From positions 3,162,001-3,226,000 of the forward strand of contig NZ_CP032279.1 of assembly GCF_001696615.3 (NCBI RefSeq): DNA of 64,000 nucleotides. Reading direction: 5' to 3'. Made by a program: the position numbers and the translations under genes. Positions 1-7,723 of this stretch are shown one piece after another; position 1 is the stretch's first letter; every line of letters starts with the position of its first letter. Below the pieces are notes generated by a model. That model saw nothing but the letters and a program-made list of their open reading frames with translations, did not search any database and was not told the origin of the DNA. Source of the DNA: Acinetobacter sp. WCHAc010034. Its GTDB lineage: Bacteria > Pseudomonadota > Gammaproteobacteria > Pseudomonadales > Moraxellaceae.

Positions 1-68
1 AGCAACTGAAGAATAGAACTATACGTGTGATTCAGGCAGGTAAGTCTTTTGATTTTGATATTATCTAA
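1..68 (+). CDS. 3' end of an unidentified gene (partial)
   Basis: A frame beginning before the window stays open from base 3 to the TAA at 66-68 and gives about 21 C-terminal residues ending SFDFDII. It stops 11 bases before the radical SAM gene, whose ribosome site (AAAGG) lies at the end of this frame, so the two genes are probably co-transcribed. The fragment is too short to assign a function. It is inferred to be the partner or substrate gene of the radical SAM protein because of the tight spacing. Confidence 0.5.
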   Translation, partial: QLKNRTIRVIQAGKSFDFDII

Positions 69-79
69 AGGCTAATGAC

Positions 80-664
80 ATGGCTTGGATAAATTTAGCA
101 AAAATTATTGAGGTAACCGAAGCTGAGGGACCTGGATTGCGTACAGCAATCTGGGTACAAGGCTGTCTAAAACGCTGTAAAGGATGCTGTAATGGTCAGT
201 TTCTAAAAATACAACCAGCTGAACTGGTTCCAGTTAAAGAAGTGATGTCAAGGATTAAAGCTGCAAAAGAAAAGTATCAGATAGAGGGTATTACTTTGTT
301 AGGCGGGGAGCCTTTTTTACAAGCAGAAAGTCTATCACAACTTGCCGAGTTTGCACATCAATTAGACTTGTCTGTTATGGTATTTACGGGATACTTACTA
401 GAAGAATTAACAGAAATAAAATTCCGAGGAGCAACTCAACTTATTGCTGCGACAGATGTGCTCGTTGATGGAGAATATGAGATAGAAAATACTGAGATTG
501 TAAGAAATTGGGTTGGTTCAACTAATCAGAGATTTCATTATCTAAGTGAGTTTTATAATTCTGAAATAGAAACAAGAGAGTTATCTGTGACCAATGAATG
601 GCGCATTGATCACAGCGGTAATATTATTGGTAATGGTCTCCCTTTTATTTTAAGAACAAAGTAA
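80..664 (+). CDS. NrdG-like radical SAM activating enzyme
   Basis: The 194-aa protein carries the radical SAM cluster motif CLKRCKGC (C29, C33, C36), preceded by a GPGLRTAIWVQGC stretch typical of NrdG/Fer4_12-type activases, and a GGEP motif near residue 75 that contacts the SAM amino group. The late segment LVDGEYEIE...RNWVGSTNQR resembles the end of class III ribonucleotide reductase activases. Known members use a 4Fe-4S cluster and SAM to make a radical, usually on a partner glycyl-radical protein. No glycyl-radical partner is visible here; the truncated upstream gene may be one. The gene is AT-rich and lies next to an integrase, so it is island cargo. It is probably not the housekeeping nrdG. 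Confidence 0.8.
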   Translation: MAWINLAKIIEVTEAEGPGLRTAIWVQGCLKRCKGCCNGQFLKIQPAELVPVKEVMSRIKAAKEKYQIEGITLLGGEPFLQAESLSQLAEFAHQLDLSVMVFTGYLLEELTEIKFRGATQLIAATDVLVDGEYEIENTEIVRNWVGSTNQRFHYLSEFYNSEIETRELSVTNEWRIDHSGNIIGNGLPFILRTK

Positions 665-718
665 AAGGAACCTATAAGTTTTCTGGAAACGTAAGAATGC
701 TAGTCAAATGGGGGTATT

Positions 719-1931
719 TCAATTAATGCCATTTCGCGCTTGTTGCAAAATCCAATTCTCATATTCTTGTAGCGTTTCTTGCAGCATATCCATTGGTCTG
801 ACTATATAGTGTCTTTCAACTAATGCACTTGGTTTATGACCTGATATCTGTGCTAAAGATCCTTCATTGATTTTTGCCCATATAGCTAACGTTTTATATG
901 ACCTTCTCAATCCATGGGGAGTAAGTCCAATATTTAGTTTTTTACATATTTTCTCTAAACTATCGTAGGGATTAACAATATGCCCACATTCAGAGTCCTT
1001 ACTGCTAAATATGAATTTAGAATCAGAATTTTTCTTTAGTTCTAATAATAGGCTTTCAACATATGCAGTCAGAGGTATTAGGCGACCTTCATCTTCAATT
1101 TTATCTCTGACTTTTGCTGTTTTCCAACGAAAATCGACATCTGTCCATTTTAATGAAAGCAGCTCATTCTTTCTGCAACCAGTGATTAAACTACATATCA
1201 AAAAAATCGCAATTTTTCTACTAGTTAATTTATTTACCTCTTCAAACCATGGTTTTAGATGCTGTTTCATCAAACAATCATTTTTGGCTTTGGGGGAAGG
1301 GACTTTATCTTTAACTTTTTTAGAGTTATATGATTTTGGAGGCACTAAGTTTTCATAATCCTTGTGTTCCTCACACCAATTCAGGAAAGCTCGTGTAAGT
1401 CGGTATGCTTTAGCTGATGTTGTTGGGCGGAAGTCATTTTGATCAAGCCAATCGCAAAATACATCTGCAGTTAACTCAGAAAGTTTGTACTCAAACAGTT
1501 GAAAAATGGGTTGACTGGTATAAACACTATTTTTTTCAGGATCGTAACCACCTCTAGATAATTCGATATGGTCCTGATAACTTCTTGGTCGCCAATTAGA
1601 TTGTCTTGCTTTTAAATATTCAAACCATACATCTTTAAATTTAATAGTTTTGCGTTTTTCTTGTTTTAGCAGTTCTTTATTATCAGCTAAAGCTTTCTTG
1701 CGCTCGATCAATGGGTCAATCCCTTTATGGCACATAATAGCTAATTCTTGTGCATATTTACGAGCATCGTCTAATTTCCATGTATCGACATTGCCAATTT
1801 TGATACGGCGATTTTGGAGTCCAATACGGCCTTGGAAAATGTAGCTTTTATTATTTTTAGGTGTAACTTTGACGCCGAATCCAGGTGTTCTTTCATCCCA
1901 AAAAAAAGTTGGGTTGGTCTTATCTGAACAG
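719..1931 (-). pseudogene. tyrosine integrase, main C-terminal part (split by IS)
   Basis: A tyrosine recombinase whose frame is open on the minus strand from the IS end (about 1931) to the stop at 719. The first ATG inside this part is at 1735, but the frame upstream of it is real protein (FFWDERTPGFGVKVTP..., the usual N-terminal strand region of P4-type integrases). Catalytic residues are visible: Arg in ITGCRKNELLSL, the HGLRRS box, GH in ISGHKPS, and the Tyr nucleophile in VERHYI. Joined to the fragment at 3311-3354 through one copy of the 9-bp duplication it gives a 415-aa protein in one frame. It presumably once inserted this island at the tRNA remnant at 3503. It is called a pseudogene because of the insertion; a shortened product from 1735 would still have the catalytic domain but lack the arm-binding domain. 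Confidence 0.85.
1923..1931. repeat. IS target-site duplication, left copy
   Basis: TCTGAACAG, identical to 3311-3319, immediately outside the IS inverted repeat. Both copies occupy the same codon phase of the integrase on the minus strand, which lets the interrupted frame be rejoined. Confidence 0.9.
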
Positions 1932-3310
1932 GAGTTATGGTCAAATCTGGTGTACGAGCATCAGGCGGTTTTCCTGTCTGATTGCTCCATTACTTGTTCG
2001 CCGTCTTGGAATTTAACGTTATTGACCACGAGGGTTAGCAGTTGAAATCCTTTCAGGCGGTTCCAGCGCTTCTGCGCTGATTGCAGCAATTTATAAACCA
2101 TTGCTAGGGTTGTGTTTCTTGAACCGCAATTGCGGGTTTTGCTGGTTCTTAAACGTACTGTAGCGAAGGCAGATTCAATTGGGTTGGTGGTGCGTATACT
2201 CACCCAATGTTCTGCTGGAAAATCGTAGAAAGCCAACATGCTCTCACGGTCTTTAGCTAAGCATTCCATTGCGCGTGGGTACTTAGCAGTAAACCTTTCC
2301 AGCGCTATATCAAAGGCTTTATGAGCCTTCTCACGCGTCTCTGCCATCCAGATATCATGCAGTGCTTCTTTTACTTTGGGCTGTACTGCTTTGGGCAGTT
2401 TGTTGAGCACATTGGCCGTTTTATGCACCCAACAGCGTTGTTGTTTGGTCTGCGGATAGACCTTACTCAGGGCTTTCCAGAAGCCCAAGGCGCCGTCAGC
2501 TATTGCCAGCTTTGGGCAGGTCGTAAGCCCACGCGCAACCAGGCCATTCAGCAGCTCAAGCCAGCTGGCTTCAGACTCGCGATAGCCTTCCTCAACGGCA
2601 ATCAGCTCCTTGCGACCATGCTCTGTCACGCCCATCACCACCAGCAAGCACAAACGGTCATCGAGGCGGACGTTGCTGTAAATACCGTCAACCCAAAGGT
2701 ACGCGTAGCGCTTGTCACTCAAATCGCGCTGTCGCCACTCTCGGTGCTCATCAATCCAGCGTTCCTTGAGCCTGGAAATGGTGTTAGCTGACAGACCTTT
2801 GGCATTCTCACCCAGCAAGGCTGCAAGGGCTTCTTGGTAGTCTCCAGTGGAAATACCTTTGAGATACAGCCACGGTAATAACTCTTCAACGCTGCGGGCA
2901 CGCTTGAGGTATGGCGGTAGCAGTGCGCTGGTAAAACGAATACCAGAGCCGCTACGATCACGCACTTTTGGCACCTTGATATCAACATCGCCAATGCCCG
3001 TTTGGATGCTGCGCTCAGGCAAATAGCCGTTACGCACCACAGCTTTGCGGCCATCGGGTAAACGCAGTTCTTCATGAGCTTGCAGCAGTTGCTGCAGCTC
3101 TACTTCAACTGCTTGCGCAATGAGCTGACGAGCACCATTACGCAATAAAGCAGTTAGCACATCAGTGCCAGTTTCATCTGGTTGTGAAAGAACATTCAGG
3201 GTAATATTTGTCATGGCGTATCGCTCTACTGTTAATTATTTCTTGGAGGAAACAATCAACAGGATACGCCACCCTCTTTTCCCCTCATACACCACAAATG
3301 ACTATAGCTC
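1932..3310 (-). mobile_element. IS256-family insertion sequence (1379 bp)
   Basis: The ends are set by three observations. There are 27-bp terminal inverted repeats (1932-1958 and 3284-3310) matching at 21 of 27 positions, both starting GAG and sharing the core TGGTGTA. There is a perfect 9-bp direct repeat TCTGAACAG immediately outside (1923-1931 and 3311-3319). One transposase gene fills the element. IS256-family elements typically duplicate 8-9 bp. The element sits inside the integrase gene. The perfect target duplication suggests a recent, unrearranged insertion. Confidence 0.92.
1961..3214 (-). CDS. IS256-family (Mutator-like) DDE transposase
   Basis: The 417-aa protein has the order of features expected for IS256 transposases: an N-terminal region with DGRKAVVRNGY and VPKVRDR, a YLWVDGIYSNV segment with the first catalytic Asp, an AIADGALGFWKAL segment with the second, CWVHKTANVL, and the distal TTNPIESAFATVRLRT segment with the catalytic Glu. 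The length is normal for the family and the frame is intact, so the element may be active. Start ATG at 3214. It fills almost the whole element and has no accessory genes. Confidence 0.95.
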   Translation of the reverse strand: MTNITLNVLSQPDETGTDVLTALLRNGARQLIAQAVEVELQQLLQAHEELRLPDGRKAVVRNGYLPERSIQTGIGDVDIKVPKVRDRSGSGIRFTSALLPPYLKRARSVEELLPWLYLKGISTGDYQEALAALLGENAKGLSANTISRLKERWIDEHREWRQRDLSDKRYAYLWVDGIYSNVRLDDRLCLLVVMGVTEHGRKELIAVEEGYRESEASWLELLNGLVARGLTTCPKLAIADGALGFWKALSKVYPQTKQQRCWVHKTANVLNKLPKAVQPKVKEALHDIWMAETREKAHKAFDIALERFTAKYPRAMECLAKDRESMLAFYDFPAEHWVSIRTTNPIESAFATVRLRTSKTRNCGSRNTTLAMVYKLLQSAQKRWNRLKGFQLLTLVVNNVKFQDGEQVMEQSDRKTA

Positions 3311-3319
3311 TCTGAACAG
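3311..3319. repeat. IS target-site duplication, right copy
   Basis: TCTGAACAG, the second copy of the 9-bp duplication made by the IS256-family insertion. Confidence 0.9.
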
Positions 3320-3354
3320 TCAATTTTATCTATAAAGGGTTTTGTTAATTTCAT
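3311..3354 (-). pseudogene. tyrosine integrase, N-terminal fragment
   Basis: From the ATG at 3354 the minus strand reads MKLTKPFIDKIDCS, the typical start of P4-like tyrosine integrases, before entering the target duplication and the IS. Removing 1932-3310 and one repeat copy continues it in frame as ...DCSDKTNPTFFWDERTPGFG. This identifies the true start of the integrase, about 150 bp from the tRNA remnant at 3503-3552, the usual layout of an integrase next to its attachment site. Confidence 0.82.
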
Positions 3355-3502
3355 TCTAGTAAGCATCTAGTAAGCAAATAGTACCTAAAATCAATATATA
3401 TCAATCAACAAAAAGAGTGAATAATAAACTTTATTAAAATTGTAAATATATGATATTATAGTTTTTATTTGTATATCTTGTTGATATTTGATCTTGGTGT
3501 GA

Positions 3503-3552
3503 ACGGACTCATAATCCGTTTGTCCACAGTTCAAGTCTGTGTGGGCCCACCA
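3503..3552 (+). other. att site: 3' half of a tRNA gene (CAT anticodon)
   Basis: The sequence folds as an anticodon arm (ACGGA, loop CTCATAA with anticodon CAT at 3510-3512, TCCGT), a T arm (CACAG, TTCAAGT, CTGTG) and an acceptor 3' strand TGGGCCC followed by ACCA. The matching 5' acceptor strand (GGGCCCA) and the D arm are absent upstream, so this is not a functional tRNA. It is the 3' segment left at the far junction when an island inserts into a tRNA gene. Either tRNA-Ile(CAT) or tRNA-Met fits the anticodon; the acceptor suggests Ile2 but does not prove it. By polarity the island lies to the left and the original chromosomal flank to the right. Confidence 0.82.
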
Positions 3553-3557
3553 AATTC

Positions 3558-3590
3558 AACCTCGTAACTCTTTGAGTTATGAGGTTTTTT
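3558..3590 (+). terminator. terminator after the tRNA remnant
   Basis: A 13-bp stem, AACCTCGTAACTC with GAGTTATGAGGTT (one G-T pair), a TTT loop and a T run. It is probably the native terminator of the tRNA gene. The following 3591-3907 has no ORF; the hsdM promoter must lie there, but no clear -35/-10 pair could be fixed. Confidence 0.85.
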
Positions 3591-3907
3591 AATGCCTGTT
3601 ATTTTTAGACCATCGGATTTTTCGGTTGATTTTGTGATTCATTTGTTCAATAGTCCGATAGTCTATATCCCAATTGCAGTTTATTTCCCCCCGCTGAGTA
3701 TTTTCCAGCATCTGGCTTTCCATTCGATCTGCAGCTTAGATACATCATCTTCGATCTAAACCATCGGGGCGTAAAGCGAGTGTATAACAGTAAAAAGTAT
3801 AGTGTGATCCGTGACAATTCATGTCTTTATCTACTTACGTACATACTCATAATTCGTTACTATTCATACTTATAACCAATACATCAACTTTGTACTCAGG
3901 ATTCAAC

Positions 3908-5455
3908 ATGGCTCGTGCTCCAAAGCAAACCAAACAAGAACCTTTAGAAGTCGTGCTGTGGAAGGCTGCAGATAAGCTTCGCAAGAATATTGATGCAGCA
4001 GAGTATAAGCATGTCGTCCTTGGCTTAATCTTCCTGAAGTATATCTCTGATTCATTTGAAGCCCATTACAGTTTATTGGTTTCAGGTGAAGGTGAGTTTG
4101 AAGGTGCCAACCCAGAAGACCGTGATGAGTACATGGCATACAACGTATTCTTTGTTCCAGAAATTGCGCGCTGGTCTTATTTGCTTGGCCAAGCTAAGCA
4201 GCCATCCATTGGTGTCATTGTTGATGCGGCGATGGAAGCCATTGAGAGTGAAAACCCTCAACTGAAGGGAGTGCTTCCTAAAGTATATGCACGTCAGAAT
4301 CTCGATCCTACGAGCCTAGGAGAATTGATAGACCTTATTGGCAACATTGCATTAGGTGATGCGAAATCTCGCTCTGCGGATGTTTTAGGGCATGTATTTG
4401 AGTACTTTCTTGGTGAGTTTGCTTTAGCTGAAGGTAAGCAAGGCGGACAGTTCTATACGCCTAAGTCTATTGTTGGCTTATTGGTTCAAATGCTGGAGCC
4501 ATACAAAGGACGTGTCTTCGATCCTTGCTGCGGCTCAGGCGGTATGTTTGTTCAATCTGAGAAATTCGTTGAATCACATCAAGGCTTAGTCGATGACATT
4601 TCGATTTATGGTCAAGAGAGCAACCAAACAACATGGCGCTTGGCGAAGATGAACTTGGCGATTCGCGGCATTAACTCTGAGCATGTGAAATGGAACTCTG
4701 AAGGTTCATTCTTGAATGATGCACACAAGGACCTAAAAGCAGATTACATCATTGCCAATCCACCATTCAACGTGTCTGACTGGAGTGGTGAACAGTTAGT
4801 TGGTGATGCTCGCTGGCAGTTGGGTACACCGCCTGCAGGCAATGCGAACTTCGCTTGGATGCAGCATTTCCTCTATCACATGTCGCCTAAAGGTCAGGCA
4901 GGTGTTGTTCTTGCGAAAGGCGCGCTTACCTCTAAAACCAGTGGTGAAGGTGCGATTCGTAAAGCCTTGGTTTCAGAAGCCAATGTCATCGACTGTATTG
5001 TCAACTTGCCTGCCAAGCTATTCCTGAATACTCAGATTCCTGCTGCTTTATGGTTTATGCGCCGTGACCGTGTAGGTTCAAGCAAATACCAAGACCGCAG
5101 CAATGAGATTCTATTTATTGATGCGCGTAACTTAGGACACCTGATTAACCGCAGAACCAAAGAGCTTTCAGAAGAAGACCTGAAACTGATTACCGACACC
5201 TACCACAACTGGCGCAACCAAGGCGGTGAGTATGAAGATGTTGCAGGTTTCTGTGCATCTGTACCGCTTGAGAAAGTGGCAGAGCTTGACTATGTACTGA
5301 CGCCAGGCCGTTATGTGGGGTTAGCAGATGATGAAGATGAGTTTGATTTTAATGAATGCTTTACGAGCTTGAAAGCTGAGTTTGAGGCGCAGCTTCTAGA
5401 AGAAGCCAAGCTAAACCAATCCATTGCTGAGAACTTGGCAAAGGTGGTTGTATGA
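3908..5455 (+). CDS. hsdM: type I restriction-modification DNA methyltransferase subunit
   Basis: HsdM is the N6-adenine methyltransferase of a type I system and works with HsdS (M2S) and HsdR (R2M2S). In this 515-aa protein the N-terminal helical domain (LRKNIDAAEYKHVVLGLIFLK) is followed by GGQFYTPKSIV, SAM-binding motif I DPCCGSGG near residue 204, and catalytic motif IV NPPF near residue 283. An in-frame ATG lies at 3821, but MARAPKQTKQ at 3908 is the better start: it has CAGGA upstream, and the preceding residues look like untranslated sequence. The stop overlaps the hsdS start by four bases (ATGA), indicating translational coupling. Confidence 0.95.
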   Translation: MARAPKQTKQEPLEVVLWKAADKLRKNIDAAEYKHVVLGLIFLKYISDSFEAHYSLLVSGEGEFEGANPEDRDEYMAYNVFFVPEIARWSYLLGQAKQPSIGVIVDAAMEAIESENPQLKGVLPKVYARQNLDPTSLGELIDLIGNIALGDAKSRSADVLGHVFEYFLGEFALAEGKQGGQFYTPKSIVGLLVQMLEPYKGRVFDPCCGSGGMFVQSEKFVESHQGLVDDISIYGQESNQTTWRLAKMNLAIRGINSEHVKWNSEGSFLNDAHKDLKADYIIANPPFNVSDWSGEQLVGDARWQLGTPPAGNANFAWMQHFLYHMSPKGQAGVVLAKGALTSKTSGEGAIRKALVSEANVIDCIVNLPAKLFLNTQIPAALWFMRRDRVGSSKYQDRSNEILFIDARNLGHLINRRTKELSEEDLKLITDTYHNWRNQGGEYEDVAGFCASVPLEKVAELDYVLTPGRYVGLADDEDEFDFNECFTSLKAEFEAQLLEEAKLNQSIAENLAKVVV

Positions 5456-6594
5456 GCCGCGGCTGGAAAACTTACCATCTTAAAGATATAACGGTGAAAA
5501 TAGGAAGTGGTTCTACTCCAACAGGTGGAAGTGGGGCATACAAAGAAGATGGTATATCTCTCATTCGTAGCCAGAACGTCTTGGACTATAAGTTTACAAA
5601 AGATGGTTTAGCATTTATTGATGATGATCAAGCTTATGCTTTACGAGGCGTTACTGTTGAAGAAAATGATGTATTACTTAATATTACAGGCGATAGTGTA
5701 GCCAGATGCTGTAGTGCTCCAAAGAGTTGGCTTCCTGCTCGTGTAAATCAGCATGTGGCAATCTTAAGAAGTAATCCTGATCTTTTGAATCATAGTTTCT
5801 TAAAATATGCACTTTTAGCGGCTAAAGAAGAATTGCTGATCCTATCAGAAATAGGTGGGACAAGAAATGCATTAACTAAAGGATTGATAGAGCAATTTAA
5901 ATTGTTGCTTCCACCTCTCCCTCAACAAAAAGCCATAGCCTCAGTACTGTCATCATTAGATGACAAGATCGACTTATTGCATCGTCAGAATAAGACCTTG
6001 GAAGCCATGGCTGAAACACTGTTTCGTCAATGGCTTATTGAGGAAGCAAAAGAGGATTGGGAGGAGGTGTGTTTAGGAAGCCTTTTTACAATCTCTAGTG
6101 GGAAAGGACTAAAGCGGGAAAAGTTCAATGAATTGGGTTCAATACCTATTTTAGGTGCAAATGGTCAAATAGGGTTTACTGATGAAATTTTATTTGAAGA
6201 ACATCTCATCTATACAGGAAGAGTGGGAACTCTAGGTAAAGTTTCAATAGTCGAAGGCCAACCAGTTTGGTTGTCGGATAACACACTTGTATTTAGGAAT
6301 GTTGAGTATTTTTACTTTACTTACTTTCATTTGAAAACTGTCAATTATCCAGATTACAATGTTGGAAGTACACAGCCGTTGATCAGACAATCAGATATTA
6401 AGGAAATAACCATACTTCTTCCTTTAAATAAAGATCTTATAAAAGATTTTGAGCATCAGACAGAAGAGCTATTTGGGAAGATCAGATCCAATCAGAAGCA
6501 AATCCAAACACTCGAAAAACTCCGTGACACCTTACTTCCTAAACTCATGAGCGGTGAAGTTCGAGTCCAATACCAAACAGAAGACGTTGCATAA
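5452..6594 (+). CDS. hsdS: type I restriction-modification specificity subunit
   Basis: HsdS (380 aa) chooses the bipartite DNA target. Two target-recognition domains are visible: residues 1 to about 150 (WKTYHLKDITVKIGSGSTP...) and about 205-340 (WEEVCLGSLFTISSGKG...). Each is followed by a conserved helical spacer (LPPLPQQKAIASVLSSLDDKI and the C-terminal LEKLRDTLLPKLMSGEVRV). The recognition domains are more AT-rich than the spacers, as is common where they are exchanged by recombination. The target sequence cannot be predicted from this alone. It overlaps hsdM by 4 bp. Confidence 0.93.
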   Translation: MSRGWKTYHLKDITVKIGSGSTPTGGSGAYKEDGISLIRSQNVLDYKFTKDGLAFIDDDQAYALRGVTVEENDVLLNITGDSVARCCSAPKSWLPARVNQHVAILRSNPDLLNHSFLKYALLAAKEELLILSEIGGTRNALTKGLIEQFKLLLPPLPQQKAIASVLSSLDDKIDLLHRQNKTLEAMAETLFRQWLIEEAKEDWEEVCLGSLFTISSGKGLKREKFNELGSIPILGANGQIGFTDEILFEEHLIYTGRVGTLGKVSIVEGQPVWLSDNTLVFRNVEYFYFTYFHLKTVNYPDYNVGSTQPLIRQSDIKEITILLPLNKDLIKDFEHQTEELFGKIRSNQKQIQTLEKLRDTLLPKLMSGEVRVQYQTEDVA

Positions 6595-6649
6595 CATTTA
6601 GGTGAAGTCATTTTATGGCTTCGCCTTTTTTACATTCAGGGGGCTGAAT

Positions 6650-7675
6650 ATGAATAAAAAAATTATAGGTGCGTTAATTGCAGTTGTTGTCTTGCTGGCT
6701 GGGGGCTACTACTACGCTTCGCCATACCTTGTACTCAGTAGTATCAAGAGTGCAGCAAAGGCAGGAGACAGCGAGAAACTCTCCGCATACATTGACTACC
6801 CAAGTGTCCGCCAAAGCTTCAAAGATCAAATGAATACTTATATGGTTAAGGACATAGCATCTAAAGATACTAATGGTTGGGAGGCATTGGGAACAATGAT
6901 AGCAACGACTATGGTCGATAAAATGGTGGATGCTGTTATTACTCCAGAAGGCGTGACATTGATGCTTCAGGGGAAAGACTTTAGAGATAGTTTAAAGCAT
7001 TCCTTCGAAGAATCATCTGAGCAATCATCATCTAAAGAAAAGCTGGATTACAGCACTCGTTATTTGTCGATGAATTTATTTGAGGTAACGCTAAAGAATC
7101 CAGACAACGACAAACAGCTGAAAGTGATCATGGAGCGTGATGGTTTAAGCTGGAAAGTGAAAAAGATTGTTGTTCCAATGAATGACATGAAGCCGCAACA
7201 AGCAGCACCGCAGCCAACCTTGCCTGCGGAAGAAATACCGGCAGAAGTCGAGGCACCTGCCATTATCGAGCAGCCCGCGGCAGCATTTGACTTTTCTGGC
7301 GTGCAGAAAGGTGCGCAGTTGGAGTCTTGCTATCATGACCCATGTACCATTGGCCGGGTTATAGCGTTTAAGAAGTTAAGCCAAACCCCAGCTGAATCAA
7401 ATATAGAGTTAACTCTGGTGGGTGGCAGCAGAGGGTGGGATGCTGAAAAAATTGAATGGAATCATGATGCGCACAAAATTCAGATTCAGTGTTCATTGAC
7501 TAAGCCAACTTTGCAGATTGGTGATCAGGTAACCGTTGTTCCATTAAATGACTCTGGTGTGCCGGGTGTATTGTGGTCAGATGCAGAAACTTATATGCAG
7601 GCATGCCATAACTACACTGGAGAGATGGGGGCGGGTATTCAGCAGTATGGCTATAACGTACAAGCAGAAGAATAA
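6650..7675 (+). CDS. DUF2939-type membrane-anchored protein inside the hsd operon
   Basis: The 341-aa protein begins MNKKIIGALIAVVVLLAGG, a single N-terminal membrane anchor with the bulk predicted outside the cytoplasm. Residues about 25-170 (YLVLSSIKSAAKAGDSEKLSAYIDYPSVRQ...) match the DUF2939 pattern. A Pro/Ala/Glu-rich linker (about 180-210) leads to a second globular domain with three Cys (SCYHDPC, IQIQCSL) and AETYMQACHNY. An upstream in-frame start at 6602 is less likely; 6650 has CAGGGGG seven bases before it. It lies 55 bp after hsdS and 48 bp before hsdR on the same strand. DUF2939 has no established function, and a role in defence or immunity control is only inferred from location. 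Confidence 0.75.
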   Translation: MNKKIIGALIAVVVLLAGGYYYASPYLVLSSIKSAAKAGDSEKLSAYIDYPSVRQSFKDQMNTYMVKDIASKDTNGWEALGTMIATTMVDKMVDAVITPEGVTLMLQGKDFRDSLKHSFEESSEQSSSKEKLDYSTRYLSMNLFEVTLKNPDNDKQLKVIMERDGLSWKVKKIVVPMNDMKPQQAAPQPTLPAEEIPAEVEAPAIIEQPAAAFDFSGVQKGAQLESCYHDPCTIGRVIAFKKLSQTPAESNIELTLVGGSRGWDAEKIEWNHDAHKIQIQCSLTKPTLQIGDQVTVVPLNDSGVPGVLWSDAETYMQACHNYTGEMGAGIQQYGYNVQAEE

Positions 7676-7723
7676 AGATTAAGCGTCTTGCAAAAATAAA
7701 TATGTCTTAAAGAGGGGTAAAGA

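Noticed and set aside
2321..2791. 156-aa open frame opposite the transposase
   Set aside because: It is the reverse shadow of the transposase gene, with no ribosome site and no family match.
1942..3299. CAAAT at both edges as a five-base target duplication of the IS
   Set aside because: It lies inside the inverted repeats and would shift the integrase frame; the 9-bp TCTGAACAG repeat outside GAG...CTC ends fits better.
3503..3552. Functional tRNA gene
   Set aside because: The D arm and 5' acceptor strand are missing, so it cannot fold as a complete tRNA.
3821..3907. hsdM start at the upstream ATG
   Set aside because: The extra residues (MSLSTYVHTHNS...) look unlike HsdM, and the ATG at 3908 has a better ribosome site and gives the usual length.
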